Source: Berghia stephanieae (Eukaryota; Mollusca; Gastropoda; Nudibranchia; Aeolidiidae). Taken from it: a stretch of 64,000 bases of DNA. Below the pieces are notes generated by a model. That model did not search any database. It worked only from the letters and a program-made list of their open reading frames with translations, and was not told where the DNA came from. Shown here piece by piece: positions 12,729 to 24,234 of this stretch. Numbering within the stretch: the stretch's first letter is position 1; every line of letters begins with the position of its first letter. The stretch is taken from the NCBI GenBank assembly GCA_034508935.3, contig CM067448.1, positions 59,692,559 through 59,756,558 of the forward strand, in the 5' to 3' direction. The translations under genes and the position numbers were made by a program.

Positions 12729-12860
12729 TATAGGGAATAAGATTAGCGGAAGAGTAGCGTCCCTTGATTGGACGTCACCCATAGTCTGTGACGTCACCGG
12801 CGAAAAAGTTATTAGAGAGAGAACGTCATGTTGGTTGTGCGCATGCGTCTCTCGTCCTCG
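12729..12860. mobile_element. Family B foldback MITE, one arm only
   Basis: Contains the left arm and centre (AGGGAATAAGATTAGCGGA to GCATGCGTCTCTCGTCCTCG) but no right arm. Its first 93 nt are complementary to the right arm of the 11160-11372 copy with about three mismatches. Confidence 0.9.
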
Positions 12861-13272
12861 TATTTTCTACTTATGATAAATAGTCATCATCGTTTAACAA
12901 AAAGAAAAAAAAAACTTCGTCTTTAACTCAAGTCTTTTCTTATCTCTTTCATCCTTTGAAAAAAAAATATTTTTAACACTTTACTTACCCTTTCAAGGCT
13001 ATGTAGGTTTAATCCAGAAACGGTGGCTCCCTCAGATCCTTAACCGCCCCTCTCTAACCGCTGTCTTATAGCAGGATATTGTTCCTTTCACAGTGAACAA
13101 GAAAAACGTTTCTACAGGGCAACTGCCAATCAAGGAAATATTACTATTTTGTCATTGCTTTTTGAATTTTTCCCCCAATACAATTTTTCATTTTCCGTTC
13201 CTTTTCTCCCCTTTGCCCACCTTTACACCCCTCATCTTCCTTCTTTTTCAACCAACCCTATGACGGTTCCAG

Positions 13273-13424
13273 ATCGTATTTTTTGGCACCAACTCGATCC
13301 CGTGAACATGGCCGAAGGGAATTTTGCAATCGCAAACATCCTAAGTTTTTCGCGAATCACCTTCCTTCTTCCTGCCAATGAAATCCTCGGACCCTTGCAG
13401 ATCACCCTGGGGCGTATGATGAAG
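13273..13424 (+). CDS. TRPC: TRPC alternative exon b: S4 and S4-S5 linker
   Basis: Exon of 152 nt, acceptor acggttccag preceded by a long C/T-rich tract, donor AAG|gtgggg, phase 1 in and phase 0 out. It reads (D)[19 protein letters not shown], then [20 protein letters not shown], then [11 protein letters not shown]. It retains the canonical Gln of the linker and differs from copy a at 16 of 51 positions, mostly in the pre-S4 segment (TPA to HQL, LL to MA) and at GMF/GNF. Both copies keep the SFSRI core and LLPANE, so both look functional. The duplication appears old, with introns unrelated. Confidence 0.93.
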
Positions 13425-13789
13425 GTGGGGCGGCTTAGTCTGCTTTAAAATCATTACATTATACAGAATTCTCTCATTCTTGGGTTTTGAAGTTACGGAC
13501 ATGTTCCCTGTGGTGCACCCTCAAATTTGCGAGTGCACGATGTGAACAAAGTTCGTTTTCCAAAACGCAAGAATGCAAGAAATCATTAATCCTATCCCAC
13601 GAACGATTCTGATTTTGTTGGGGTTTTTTGGGGTTTTATTTTATTTGGAGACATTTTTAAAAAAATATTTAAATTAAATTACTGCCATATTTATTAAAAT
13701 TTGACGCTTGACAAACTGACATGACAATGAAACAGTTTTTATAAACTTCAGTGTTACTTTATTGAATGGGGTACTGATACTCTTGATAA

Positions 13790-13816
13790 TAATAATAATG
13801 ATAGTAGTAGTAGTAT

Positions 13817-13863
<47 letters not shown>

Positions 13864-14210
13864 TGTTGTTAGTAGAGTAGTAGTAGTAGTAGTAGTAGTA
13901 GTTAGTAGTAGTAGTAGTATAGTAGTAGTAGTAGTAAGTTAGTATAGTAGTATGTAGTAGTAGTGTATAGTAGTAGTATAGTTAGTTAGTAGTATAGTTG
14001 TAGTGTTGTAGTAGTAGTGATAGTAGTAGTAGTAGTAGTAGTATAGTAGTTGTTGTAGTAGTAGTAGTTATAGTAGTAGAGTAGTAGTAGTAAGTAGTTA
14101 GTAGTTGTTGTTTGTTTTTGTTGTTGTTAGTTGTAGTAGTTAGTAGTAGTAGTAGTAAGTAGTAGTATAGTAGTAGTAGTATAGTTGTAGTTGTAGTTAG
14201 TTGTGTTGTT

Positions 14211-14251
<41 letters not shown>

Positions 14252-14560
14252 TGTTTGTTGTAGTAGTAGTAAGTAGTAGTAGTAGTAGTAGTAAGTGTTA
14301 GTTGTTGTTTGTTGGTTGTTGTTAGTATAGTAGTAGGTATTAGTAGTAGTAGTAGTTATAGTTATAGTAAGTAGTTAGTATGTTGTATGTGTGTGTAGTA
14401 GTAGTAGTAAGTAGTAGTAGTAGTAGTAGTATAGTAGTGTAGTAGTAGTAGTAGTATAGTAGTAGTATAGTAGTAGTAGTAGTAGTAGTAGTAAGTAGTA
14501 GTAGTAGTAGTATATAGTAGTATAGTAGTAGTAGTAGTAGTAGTAGCAGTAGTAGTTCTA
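13790..14560. repeat. (GTA/TAG)n array, about 770 bp
   Basis: Imperfect GTA repeats with many one-base slips and TTG interruptions, in the intron between alternative exon b and the S5 exon. Confidence 0.97.
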
Positions 14561-14862
14561 GTTCCATTATCGTATTTATTTTTGTAAATATTTTGATTAT
14601 CGTACAGAATCTATTTTACTTTCAACGAAATGAAACTGGTCTAGTTATTAGCACCACAAAAAGTACGTAGTTATCTATTACTTGAGATTATATTAATGAT
14701 ATATGACCAACTGTCTCCAAAAAAAAAAAAACAACTTATGGTCATCTGGGCAGGCATTCTATTCATTTCAGCAGCTAAGTATAATTTCTCCACACATTTT
14801 TGTGATTAAACCAATAAAACAACAAAAACAATCCCTAACATTGCACACTCTCACGCCCTTAG

Positions 14863-15023
14863 GATATTGCCAAATTCGGTGCCCTTTTCATGCTGGTCAT
14901 TTTGGCGTTCATGGTTGGATTACACAACCTGTTCTGGTACTACAGCGAGAGGAAGACCATTGAACTCTACTTGCCGGACCGACCTGACAGTGGAGTGGTG
15001 AATGCAGAGGACAATTTCGGAGG
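14863..15023 (+). CDS. TRPC: TRPC exon: S5 and start of the pore loop
   Basis: Exon of 161 nt, acceptor cacgcccttag and donor AGG|gtaagt, phase 0 in and phase 2 out. It encodes DIAKFGALFMLVILAFMVGL then HNLFWYYSERKTIELYLPDR and a linker ending NAEDNFGG. D-I-x-K-F opens the hydrophobic S5 helix and HNLFWYY ends it, as in TRPC channels. The charged segment after it is the turret before the pore helix. The phase joins either S4 exon (..GRM-K|DIAKF). Confidence 0.95.
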
Positions 15024-15037
15024 GTAAGTTGTGTTTG

Positions 15038-15275
15038 TTAACTCACTCAACCCTAACATCGACTATATCCTTATTTTACCCTGGTTATTTTTACCCCATG
15101 CTTATTTATTACATTTTTATGAGGCAAATTATAGGCGTAGTATCAAAGCTAATGTTTTTCATTTTTACATGTTAATGGTAGTTGAATAAAACTATTTATA
15201 TACATGCTCATTTTAATGGGGGGTTTTTCTCCAATTTTGAAAAGTAGCAAAAATCTCTAGGATTGAGTAAGTTAA
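15038..15275. mobile_element. Family E MITE flanked by TTAA
   Basis: Begins TTAACTCACTCAACCCTAA and ends CTAGGATTGAGTAAGTTAA: inverted ends inside a TTAA duplication. The interior includes TTATTACATTTTTATGAGGC. Copies at 32023, 47341 and 63421. It starts only 14 nt after the S5 exon donor. Confidence 0.88.
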
Positions 15276-15279
15276 TCAG

Positions 15280-15545
15280 TCAACTGACGAACCCTGGGAA
15301 GTCATTTATTTAAACATTTATTGGCCAGAAAACTCGTCCTTCAAATATTGATCGATTTAAATGACACTCGTCTCGGCAAAACTTTACAAATCTAGGACTT
15401 TTAGGAAGACCTCACGAGGTCCCAGTTTGAGAGTATTTTTTACCAAAATGTGAGTCATCTGAATCAATACATATTTAAAAGGCGAGTTTTCTGGCCAAAT
15501 GTTTAAATTGTGTATTTCCAGAGCCCGAGAGTGTTTTAGCACTAT
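15280..15545. mobile_element. Family F foldback element
   Basis: ATTGGCCAGAAAACTCG at the left and CGAGTTTTCTGGCCAAATG at the right form inverted arms. The centre carries GGTCCCAGTTTGAGAG, shared with 49690-49915. Confidence 0.65.
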
Positions 15546-15792
15546 TCAGTATCAATAAAGAGCTCGTTTTTATAAGGTGGCCTATGTTAATTGTTGGCAA
15601 CAATATGGATATATATAATTTTCAATGTATGTCTTCATTTATTTTAAGAATGTAATGTGCCTAGAAATTGGAGTAAAGTGCTATACAATTGTCATTTATT
15701 ACTATAATATTTTTAATTATTATTTTGCTATTGTGAACTAGCCGATGATTCATTTTAATAACTTTTACAATTTAAACACACGTCCAAAACAG

Positions 15793-15991
15793 GGTCTTAG
15801 CCACTTTCCGAACTGTGTTCTGGTCGTTGTTTGGCCGAGGAGAGCCTAATGCGGTAAAACTGGGTGGTTATAACAACACGTTTACAGAGGATATTGGTTA
15901 CATCATCTATGGTGGCTACAACATCGTCATGGTTACAGTTTTGCTCAACATGTTGATCGCTATGATGACCCGGTCATTTACCTACATTGCT
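15793..15991 (+). CDS. TRPC: TRPC exon: pore helix, selectivity region and S6
   Basis: Exon of 199 nt, acceptor gtccaaaacag and donor GCT|gtgagt, phase 2 in and phase 0 out. It encodes GVLATFRTVFWSLFGRGEPN then AVKLGGYNNTFTEDIGYIIY then GGYNIVMVTVLLNMLIAMMT and RSFTYIA. TVFWSLFG is the pore helix; GRGEP follows where TRPC3-type channels have GLSEV, so the acidic residue is kept but Arg replaces Leu. IGYxxYGxYN and VLLNMLIAMM are hallmark TRPC3/6/7 S6 and gate sequences. This is the most diagnostic exon for the channel identity. Confidence 0.97.
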
Positions 15992-16037
15992 GTGAGTTTG
16001 AACAATCACCCTTTCATCCATTGGATAAAAATTGATA

Positions 16038-16089
16038 ACTATCTATCTATCTATCTATCTATATATCTATCTATCTATCTATCTATCTG

Positions 16090-16132
<43 letters not shown>

Positions 16133-16155
16133 GTCTATCTATCTATCTATCTAAA
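16038..16155. repeat. (ATCT)n microsatellite
   Basis: Tetranucleotide ATCT repeat with a few TG variants, starting about 45 nt after the S6 exon donor. Confidence 0.97.
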
Positions 16156-16218
16156 CCGGGACACGCACAATTCCGTCATGACCCAAACAACTGTACGCTT
16201 GGACCATTATATAATATA

Positions 16219-16462
16219 ATATGTGACCCATCGTCTCAAAACGGTATTATGTCTGAACGAACCAGATGCTTAAAAGCCGAAGTAAATGTTAAACTGGTCA
16301 AAAATATAAATTGTTGGCATTAGCACCTTAACATATATGGTTGTCATTCTCCTCAATAAATCATATAAACTCAACACAAGTCTGATATTTCTGGCTATAA
16401 ATTCAATTTTCAACATCTTAACCAACCCGACTTAATACCGTTTTGAGGCGAAGGGTCACATA
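16219..16462. mobile_element. Family A MITE
   Basis: GTGACCCATCGTCTCAAAAC at the left and GTTTTGAGGCGAAGGGTCAC at the right, about 240 bp. The interior matches the reverse complement of the copies at 26349 and 62055, so this copy is in the opposite orientation. Confidence 0.92.
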
Positions 16463-16477
16463 TGAACATATTTGAAC

Positions 16478-16757
16478 ATTTATATAGAGCATTTCCACCG
16501 AGTTGCCCTGCTCAATATGCGCCATAATGTTTCATTTATTCCCCCCCCCCCCCAGCAGGTCGTATGAAACCGTATTTTAATTTCATGAAAATACGAATCG
16601 CCTGTTTGCCTGTTAGGCACACTTTTTATACCAACACTCTCACAATACCAGTCACTGCCTATAGTAGCCAGGTACTCATTTACACCAGAGTCGAGGGTAG
16701 AACCCAAGACCTTCCGATCCGAAAGCGAGTGTCATACCACTAGACCACATAGCCGCA
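16478..16757 (-). mobile_element. tRNA-derived SINE, family 1 (decayed)
   Basis: The minus-strand head reads GGCTATGTGGTCTAGTGGTA then CACTCGCTTTCGGATCGGAA. The body is shortened and interrupted by a run of about 13 C on the plus strand near 16542. The 3' end lies at the low coordinate. Confidence 0.8.
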
Positions 16758-17116
16758 TGTATCCAACAACTTACAGGAAAAGTGTTGAACAACAACCTGG
16801 CGATAGGGAACAAAAATGTAATTTCAAAAAACTGCCCTATTTCAATATGTAACTCAAAGGGGCGTGGCTATATTGGTTGATTTGGTGCCTTGCACCGCAT
16901 CCATCTTGTAAAAATGGATCACAGCATTTTTTAAAAATAAAACTGAGAAATGGTATATACCGCCTCTTATTTATATGAGAAAGTCTTTTCTTTAATTTTT
17001 TTTTCTTTCTTTTGTATTTACAAACATAACATGTTTTAAGTCATTTTCTTCTGATTCTGGCTCCACCTGACTAACCTTTTTTTCCTTTCTTTTCTTCCAC
17101 CTTTCGCAACATCCAG

Positions 17117-17282
17117 GAAGACTCTGACAGAGAATGGAAATTTGCCCGTAGTTTGCTGTACATGGACTACATCCAGAAAGGCGGCACCCTACCTCCTCCT
17201 CTGAATATTATCGGAACACCAAAGGCAGTCTTCAGGTTTTTCTTCTGCTGTTGTTGCAACGACGACGATGACGATGAACCCG
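17117..17282 (+). CDS. TRPC: TRPC exon: TRP domain and acidic tail start
   Basis: Exon of 166 nt, acceptor cgcaacatccag and donor CCG|gtgagt, phase 0 in and phase 1 out. It encodes EDSDREWKFARSLLYMDYIQ then KGGTLPPPLNIIGTPKAVFR and FFFCCCCNDDDDDEP. EWKFAR is TRP box 1 and LPPPLNI is TRP box 2, the helix and loop under the gate. Four consecutive Cys, then five Asp, follow. That cluster is not part of the standard family motif and may be a palmitoylation site (inference). Confidence 0.97.
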
Positions 17283-17655
17283 GTGAGTTCGTTGTTTTGG
17301 GATTTGTTTGTTTGTTACTGTTTTTGTTGTTTTTTGTTGTTTTTGTTTTAGTTTTTGTTTTGTTTTGTTTGACTTTTTAAAACATTTGGGTTTTTTTTTT
17401 GTTTGTTTGATCTCTTTTTTTTTTTGGATGGAGTCTCTTTTTTTTCTTTTTGTTTTCTTTCTTTTGTTATGGAGCGGGGGGGGGGGGTTAAGGAGGGGTG
17501 GGGAGGTTTTGCTTGCTTTCTATTTTAAATTTTATTTATGGATTTTTATTGGGAGGAGCATCATTTATTTTAAAAATTATTTTTTTTATGCTTTCTTGTC
17601 TGTAATGTCCTCTTTTTCTGTATTGTTTCATTGAAACATTTTATGTATTTTGCAG

Positions 17656-17687
17656 CATTTATTGAGCAGATGGATTCAACTCGTTAG
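17656..17687 (+). CDS. Possible alternative terminal TRPC exon
   Basis: After acceptor ttttatgtattttgcag the phase-1 reading continues EP-AFIEQMDSTR and stops (TAG). Used in place of the 23984 exon, it would end the channel just after the TRP domain, without the calmodulin-binding and coiled-coil tail. The acceptor has a fair pyrimidine tract and the phase fits. No AATAAA was seen soon after, and a ten-residue tail carries little evidence. Confidence 0.2.
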
Positions 17688-18579
17688 TAGGGGCTGGAAG
17701 TATTGGAATGGTCAAGAACTGAATTGGGCTATCTAAAAGGCCTTATATAATACAAATCCAAAAACATCTTGTGTTGTTCCCTTTCAATATATTGTAATAT
17801 TTTATATGTAATGCTCAATTTTCTTAATGTACACCTGCATACTTCTGAGAAAGTTCATAAAACGATCTGTTTTAGGTTCCATCTTCAGAGCAAAATAAGG
17901 CAGTACTCACATTCAGTCAATCGTGTCGAAAATGAAAATGTGGCACTAAATCACATATTCTAGTGTAAGGACTTAGAAACGTTATTCAACCTTGCTGATG
18001 GTAAACTTTCGTCACTAGCAAGGTCACTCCTGTTAAGTTTGTAACTTCAAATTTTGAAGATTCCACAGACCACAGTATTTTTCTTTCATTGGAGATGTGA
18101 GACTATTCCATTGTCTCAATGTCAATGGTATGAACGAGTACAAGTGGAAATCCGCTCTTGAATTGGGAATCATAAACTTTGATGGCTTCCTCTTATCTTG
18201 TTGAATAGCACTGAGGAGTAAATTAACTTGATCGTTTAGGCCTTTGCAAAATATTGTTACTTTGTCACGCTTTCTTCTTGTTGTAGTCGTTCGAGATTTA
18301 AATCAGTTTCATGTTTTTTATCTTTGTCCATTTGATTTATACATTTCACTGCTCTGTTTTGTATTTGTATTTCTTCATAAAACCTACCGATTTTAACAAT
18401 GTCAAGCATTGAGTTCTGGTCCAGTGTTGGACATTGGAATCTACATGTGGTTTGGATGGCTGAACTCGACGGTGTCTGTCTCGTCTTGTGAGAAATATGG
18501 GCGTTACGGAGTGTGGTTAGTGACCCTATGGATGACCAAATTATCACCCCGTCGTTGTGGGTTGGACACTTAACACGTA

Positions 18580-18828
18580 TTAACACTCTCCTTACCAGCT
18601 ATATTCAGAATATATCTCCAAAACTTCACACCCACCCAACACAAAAACAGACATTTCTAACTCAAACAGAAACATTCTATACAAAATACTGTTCTACAAT
18701 ATGAGCTCTATTACAGAATGTCAAGTTTTTATAGCTATAGCAAAAAGAAATGAAATCTGGATTAGAAAAGTGAATGTTGCATCGTAACAAATGTGACGGT
18801 TTTCCAAAAGTGGTATGGAGAGGGTTAA
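18580..18828. mobile_element. Family D piggyBac-like MITE
   Basis: TTAACACTCTCCTTACCAGC at the left and GTGGTATGGAGAGGGTTAA at the right: TTAA duplications with CCC-type inverted ends, as in piggyBac elements. The interior block ending in GTAACAAATGTGACG marks the family. Confidence 0.85.
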
Positions 18829-19305
18829 CCCTCTCCTTACAACCTGCAGCAAAATCGGCACATTTGTTACGACACAATATATAGCAATGACTATCCCCCA
18901 CAAATCTTTGGGCCTCTTTTTCGCTCACGAAGTGCCCAAATTCGCGACAAAATATGGGACGAAGCCGTTTCGTATCTGCTATTTTTAAAAAATTAATTAC
19001 GACGCTGTTTATCGATAGATATGACTGAAAGTTGGCACACAGTTAGAAAAAAAGTTATTTTAGATTATGTCAAGCGACAAAACTCGTACAATTACCAAAA
19101 GACCGTTAAAAATAGATTTTTACTCTTTGGAGTAAAATATTTCTAAAACTAACGGGCGTGTAGGTTTTGTCGCGGACAAGGTAATACATGAACATTTCTT
19201 CTTTTAGGTTGTAAAATTTCATATGAATATGACGAGTACTTTTCCCGTATTTTTCAAAACACTATCCTAATTTGTTCTTCATTGGTAAAAGACAAAGCCA
19301 TTTTG

Positions 19306-19332
19306 CCCCCCCCCCCCCCCCCCCCCCCCCCC
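19306..19332. repeat. Poly-C run
   Basis: About 27 consecutive C. Like the many G-runs, it is one end of a homopolymer tract class common in this window. Confidence 0.9.
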
Positions 19333-19719
19333 TACAGCCCGAATCACAAGTTCAAAACGATTTGGCACCAAACAGCGGCTGAGCGAGTCGTGGCAAAGCG
19401 CTTTCTGATTGGTTGACCTCGTTTTAACCCTCTTCCGCACTAGGACAGGACTGTCCTGGGACAGTCCTGTCCCAAATCTGTAACATATAGAATTTAGAGA
19501 AATCTTCCGCACCTATTAGGACGGGACAAAACAGTCCCGTTGTGTCCCAAGCCGTTGTGAAATGCTACAAAATCAACGGGACAGGACTGTCCCAGTCCCG
19601 TGTTCATATTGTTTGTGATAGTAGAAAAATATAGCAGACTTCCGCACTAGGATAAAAAAGTCCCAGACCTGGCGGCGCCGTCTCAAAATTGAAATGCCTG
19701 TCTTTATTTTCTGCATCCC

Positions 19720-19896
<177 letters not shown>

Positions 19897-20240
19897 TTCT
19901 ACTGTTGCTTCTGCTGCTGCTAATGCCACTAATATATCAATACCTACATCCCTTACATTTTGTATTTATTTCCAATTCCATTGTATTTATTTTCCAACAA
20001 TAGTCCACACTTTATTTTAGTTCACTGTCTTCTATACTGCATTACACAGTTCCTACCCGCCTCCCCTCTTTGAACATAATTAAGTACGCACCTTTTATAA
20101 ATGTCTATTGCTCTGTTTTAATTCGCGCTTCCTCACAAAGTAGCATACAATTTCCTGCCCATCAATGTTTTTGTTTATGCATCTTAACAACGCCACTACC
20201 ACATTATCTCATTCGTCTGTAGTTTTTAATTCATCATGTG

Positions 20241-20320
20241 TTGTTGATGAAGGGGAAACCCGAAACGTCCATTTTATCTGTTTTCGTATATTAAACTGAA
20301 GCTTACATTCAATTTCACAG
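20241..20320 (+). other. Penelope-like terminus with hammerhead-like motif
   Basis: GTTGATGAAGGGGAAACCCG then AAACGTCC resembles the CTGATGA-stem II-GAAAC core found at Penelope-like element termini, with a GGG/CCC stem II. The first core C is T, and the helix III side is short (ACG..CGTA). Probably a decayed terminal fragment. Confidence 0.35.
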
Positions 20321-20649
20321 TTATGATTTATTTATTTATTTCAATTCTGAATATAAAAAAGCAAGAACAATTCAAAAAATAATTCTATGTGATGAAACCA
20401 CGTACAGAAGGCATAGCAACATAAACATTTTCGGCAATTTAAAAACGTATGTTTATAAATATAATTTAAGAAGTGTCACACTTTGTGACACAGTAGTAAC
20501 GTGTCTAAAACCGGTCGCACATCTATTCGGTACCTTGTGGGATCAATCATCTTTATCGTTATTTATTTCGGGAATTTTCAATGAAAATATTTTTAAGTAA
20601 GTCCTGAGCCACTTGGACTCATTGTAAGACAAATTAACTCCTTAGAGCC

Positions 20650-20912
20650 TTGTAGCCAATGGTGCAGGAGTTATTCCGGTTTCAATAGCGTGAAGCGGAC
20701 AATTAACGTATTTGTTTGAAAACCTTTGAACAGGACGCTAGTCTATCGCAGATTACTATCCCAGCTTGACAGGTACCCTTTTACACCTGAATGGAGTGAG
20801 TGATTGGAGTAAATTTTCTTGCTCTAGAAAGTACAAATTGGCTTCGGTCGGAATCGAACACAGAACCTCTGAGTCCAGAGTACAACGCGCTAACCATGGG
20901 CCATCTTGCCTC
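20650..20912 (-). mobile_element. tRNA-derived SINE, family 2
   Basis: The minus-strand head reads GGCCCATGGTTAGCGCGTTG then GTGTTCGATTCCGACC (box B). The body contains GTCCGCTTCACGCTATTG, shared in diverged form with the copy at 34238. Confidence 0.7.
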
Positions 20913-20934
20913 CTAAGCTTATAAATCCATCCGG

Positions 20935-21260
20935 AACTTATCCATGTTGCTGTAGCGTTGAGCAGACAGATAATAGTTTAAAATTTAAAAAAATAAAATT
21001 CCCTTTTTCATCCCATAGGGGAAATTTTTCTCGAGGGTCTATTCCAAGGGAAGACTGGAATAACCCAGGCATCAGCCGCAATGCAGCGCCGCAAATTGAG
21101 CTAGGGCGAGGTATAACCCAGGCGTTAGCCGCAGTGCAGCGCCGCAAATTGAGCTAAGCGAGGTGACTTACTCAAGGCAACACAACGCATCAGCGGGTGA
21201 TCGAACTGATGCCTTTCGGGTACGAAGCAAAGACCGTACCACCGAGCCATGCTGACTTTC
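20935..21260 (-). mobile_element. tRNA-like SINE piece with internal duplication
   Basis: The minus strand reads GCATGGCTCGGTGGTACGGT and CATCAGTTCGATCACCC, a tRNA-like A/B box pair. A 40-bp block (GCCGCAATGCAGCGCCGCAA with flanks) is present twice in tandem at about 21060-21155. Confidence 0.55.
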
Positions 21261-21525
21261 TATTATCCTCTTGAATGATGCTAGTCCGTCAAAGATTACT
21301 TTCATCAGCGAACTGGTACTCATTTGCACCTGGGTAAAATGAGGTGATTCCAAGAAAGTAATTTTAAGATAAGATCGGAGATCACCATAGAGTCTACGGA
21401 ATTGAGCCTTGAGCAATCTTTGGGTCATTAAAGGATGCACCCAATATTGTTTTCTCTTTCAATTTGTCTTTTTTTTCCACGTAGTAAAGCACAGAAATAT
21501 GCAACCTCTATTTCATCCATTACTT

Positions 21526-22020
<495 letters not shown>

Positions 22021-22239
22021 CAGCAATAATATTACTCTTGCTATAAGAATATTTCATGATTATATAAATCTTATGTAAACAAATCCCATTGTACAGTGTA
22101 AAAAATCATTATCGTCATGTCGTATCTTATGTTGATTCATAAAATGTGAATTATTAGAGTTGTACCAAGGACTTATTTTTTAAATTATTAATTTATAATT
22201 CAAACTATTAAATCACTAATCTATTAATTAGAAGATTTT

Positions 22240-22279
22240 ACATTATTATTATCACCATTATAATTATCATTATTATTAC

Positions 22280-22369
<90 letters not shown>

Positions 22370-22372
22370 CAT
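22240..22372. repeat. (TTA)n microsatellite
   Basis: TTA/ATT repeats with a few ATC units. Confidence 0.96.
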
Positions 22373-22921
22373 TATTACTATCATTGTTTGCCTTGCTTTA
22401 TTATTGATTTTATTTACTTGATTTGTTGATGAAAATATTATATTCTTGTATGAGTTATATTGACAATTGCCTACAAATAAACTTTTGAATCTTGTAAAAA
22501 ATAAAATAATAATAATGCATTCGCGCAGGCGTGTCCCGGGACAGTCCTGTCCTAGTGCGGAACCCCTTTTGAATAGAAGTTTTCTCCAGTGGGACAGGAC
22601 AAATTTGTCCTGGGACAGTTTTGTCCTAGTGCGGAAGGAGTCTTAAAGTTCATGACTAGTCAAAATGTCTGCGCGGTCTCACTGGCAGAGGGGTGTTTAT
22701 CGTCTGCCATTGCGTTTGGGTTCAATAAACAGCTGATAATTTGACTGTTTAATTTACAAGAATTTAAGAAATTATAATGTTAAAAGTTTTCGATTGCAAT
22801 ATGATCTACAATCTCAGCATGGGTTTAATTATTGTGTTACAAGTCACGTTCCATCAGTAACCTTTGTCCCCTTGTCCAATTTCTCTTTTCCTTCTATATT
22901 TCTTTCGTTTATGTACGCAAT

Positions 22922-23186
<265 letters not shown>

Positions 23187-23983
23187 GTATACTATCCAGC
23201 TCTAAAATTATATAAGTTAGAACTCTTCTAATGTTTTCATCATATTCTCTATCAAATTTGCCATAAAATTGCGAAGTTTCAATCTTTTAATCCACTTATT
23301 ACGCAAGATACAACCAAAGGTCGAAAAAAATGCCGAAAAAGCGTCCCATATTTTCGCGTTTTTTTTCCTCTTTGCGGGTCATCCAAATAAATGACACCTT
23401 TGAAACTGCATAACTTGTTTATTTATGAATGGATTTTCAAAATTCAAAAACATTTTTACTCAGTGGAGATAGGGCTTTGATTACAGACAAAAATTTTCCT
23501 CAAAAAGAGAAAAAAACATTTTTCATAGTCATTGCTACAATATACATTTTTCTTATTCAGATGTATTTTCTACATCACAAACTTTGAAGAATGATCTTTG
23601 TTTCTATTAATAAGAACATAACGTTGTTTTGTAGAGAGCTTATTTGAGTTTTAAAAATCAATTTTTCTGCTGGGTAAGCCTGCCATTCTGGGAAAAATAC
23701 TGAAATTGATAGGTAAGGAGAGGGTTAACACGATATTCAGATGTGAATGAATGCCTAGCTATAGGCAGTGACGGAAATTGTGAGAGTGCCAGTACAACTA
23801 GGACGCCTTAAAAGTAACCTGTACTGTTCGAAACGGAAATCTGGTTCTATTGAAACATCGAGGACAAGAGCGCATTGTGGACGACGAATACTTGGGAATG
23901 CGCATTTTAAATGTTCAAATATTCCTAATTAATTGTATTTGCATTCCTCCGCTTACCGCAAACCATAATATCTTGTTTTGCAG

Positions 23984-24114
23984 AAGCTTTGGATGATTTT
24001 GAAGAGCCGCCAGCGATGCCCCCACGCCGTGGACGGCCACAAGCATTAGACAACGGTGTGCCCAATATCAAGAACTCTCCTGTGAGAAAACAAGCTTCTC
24101 TCGAGGGCGGAGGG
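23984..24114 (+). CDS. TRPC: TRPC exon: Pro/Arg-rich C-terminal tail
   Basis: Exon of 131 nt, acceptor tcttgttttgcag and donor GGG|gtgagt, phase 1 in (G+AA gives Glu) and phase 0 out. It encodes EALDDFEEPPAMPPRRGRPQ then ALDNGVPNIKNSPVRKQASL and EGGG. The sequence is not conserved in the family; it is predicted to be disordered. RKQAS is a basophilic kinase-type site (PKA/PKC consensus; inference). The assignment rests on phase, strong splice sites and position between the TRP box and the CIRB exons. Confidence 0.85.
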
Positions 24115-24234
24115 GTGAGTAGTAAATAAATAATAGTTTTATAGTTAATAGTTATTAATAGCAAAGTGAGATGATGAGAAGATTATATTTTGCATGTATT
24201 TCAAGTGGGTGGGGGGTATGTAGAGCAATATCTT

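Noticed and set aside
12986-13272. ORF extending upstream of alternative exon b
   Set aside because: The upstream part ([12 protein letters not shown]..) is the translated pyrimidine tract; the conserved peptide begins exactly after the AG at 13272.
18257-18586. 109-codon minus-strand ORF
   Set aside because: Non-repetitive, but no recognisable domain, no splice or start support, and it runs into a MITE end.
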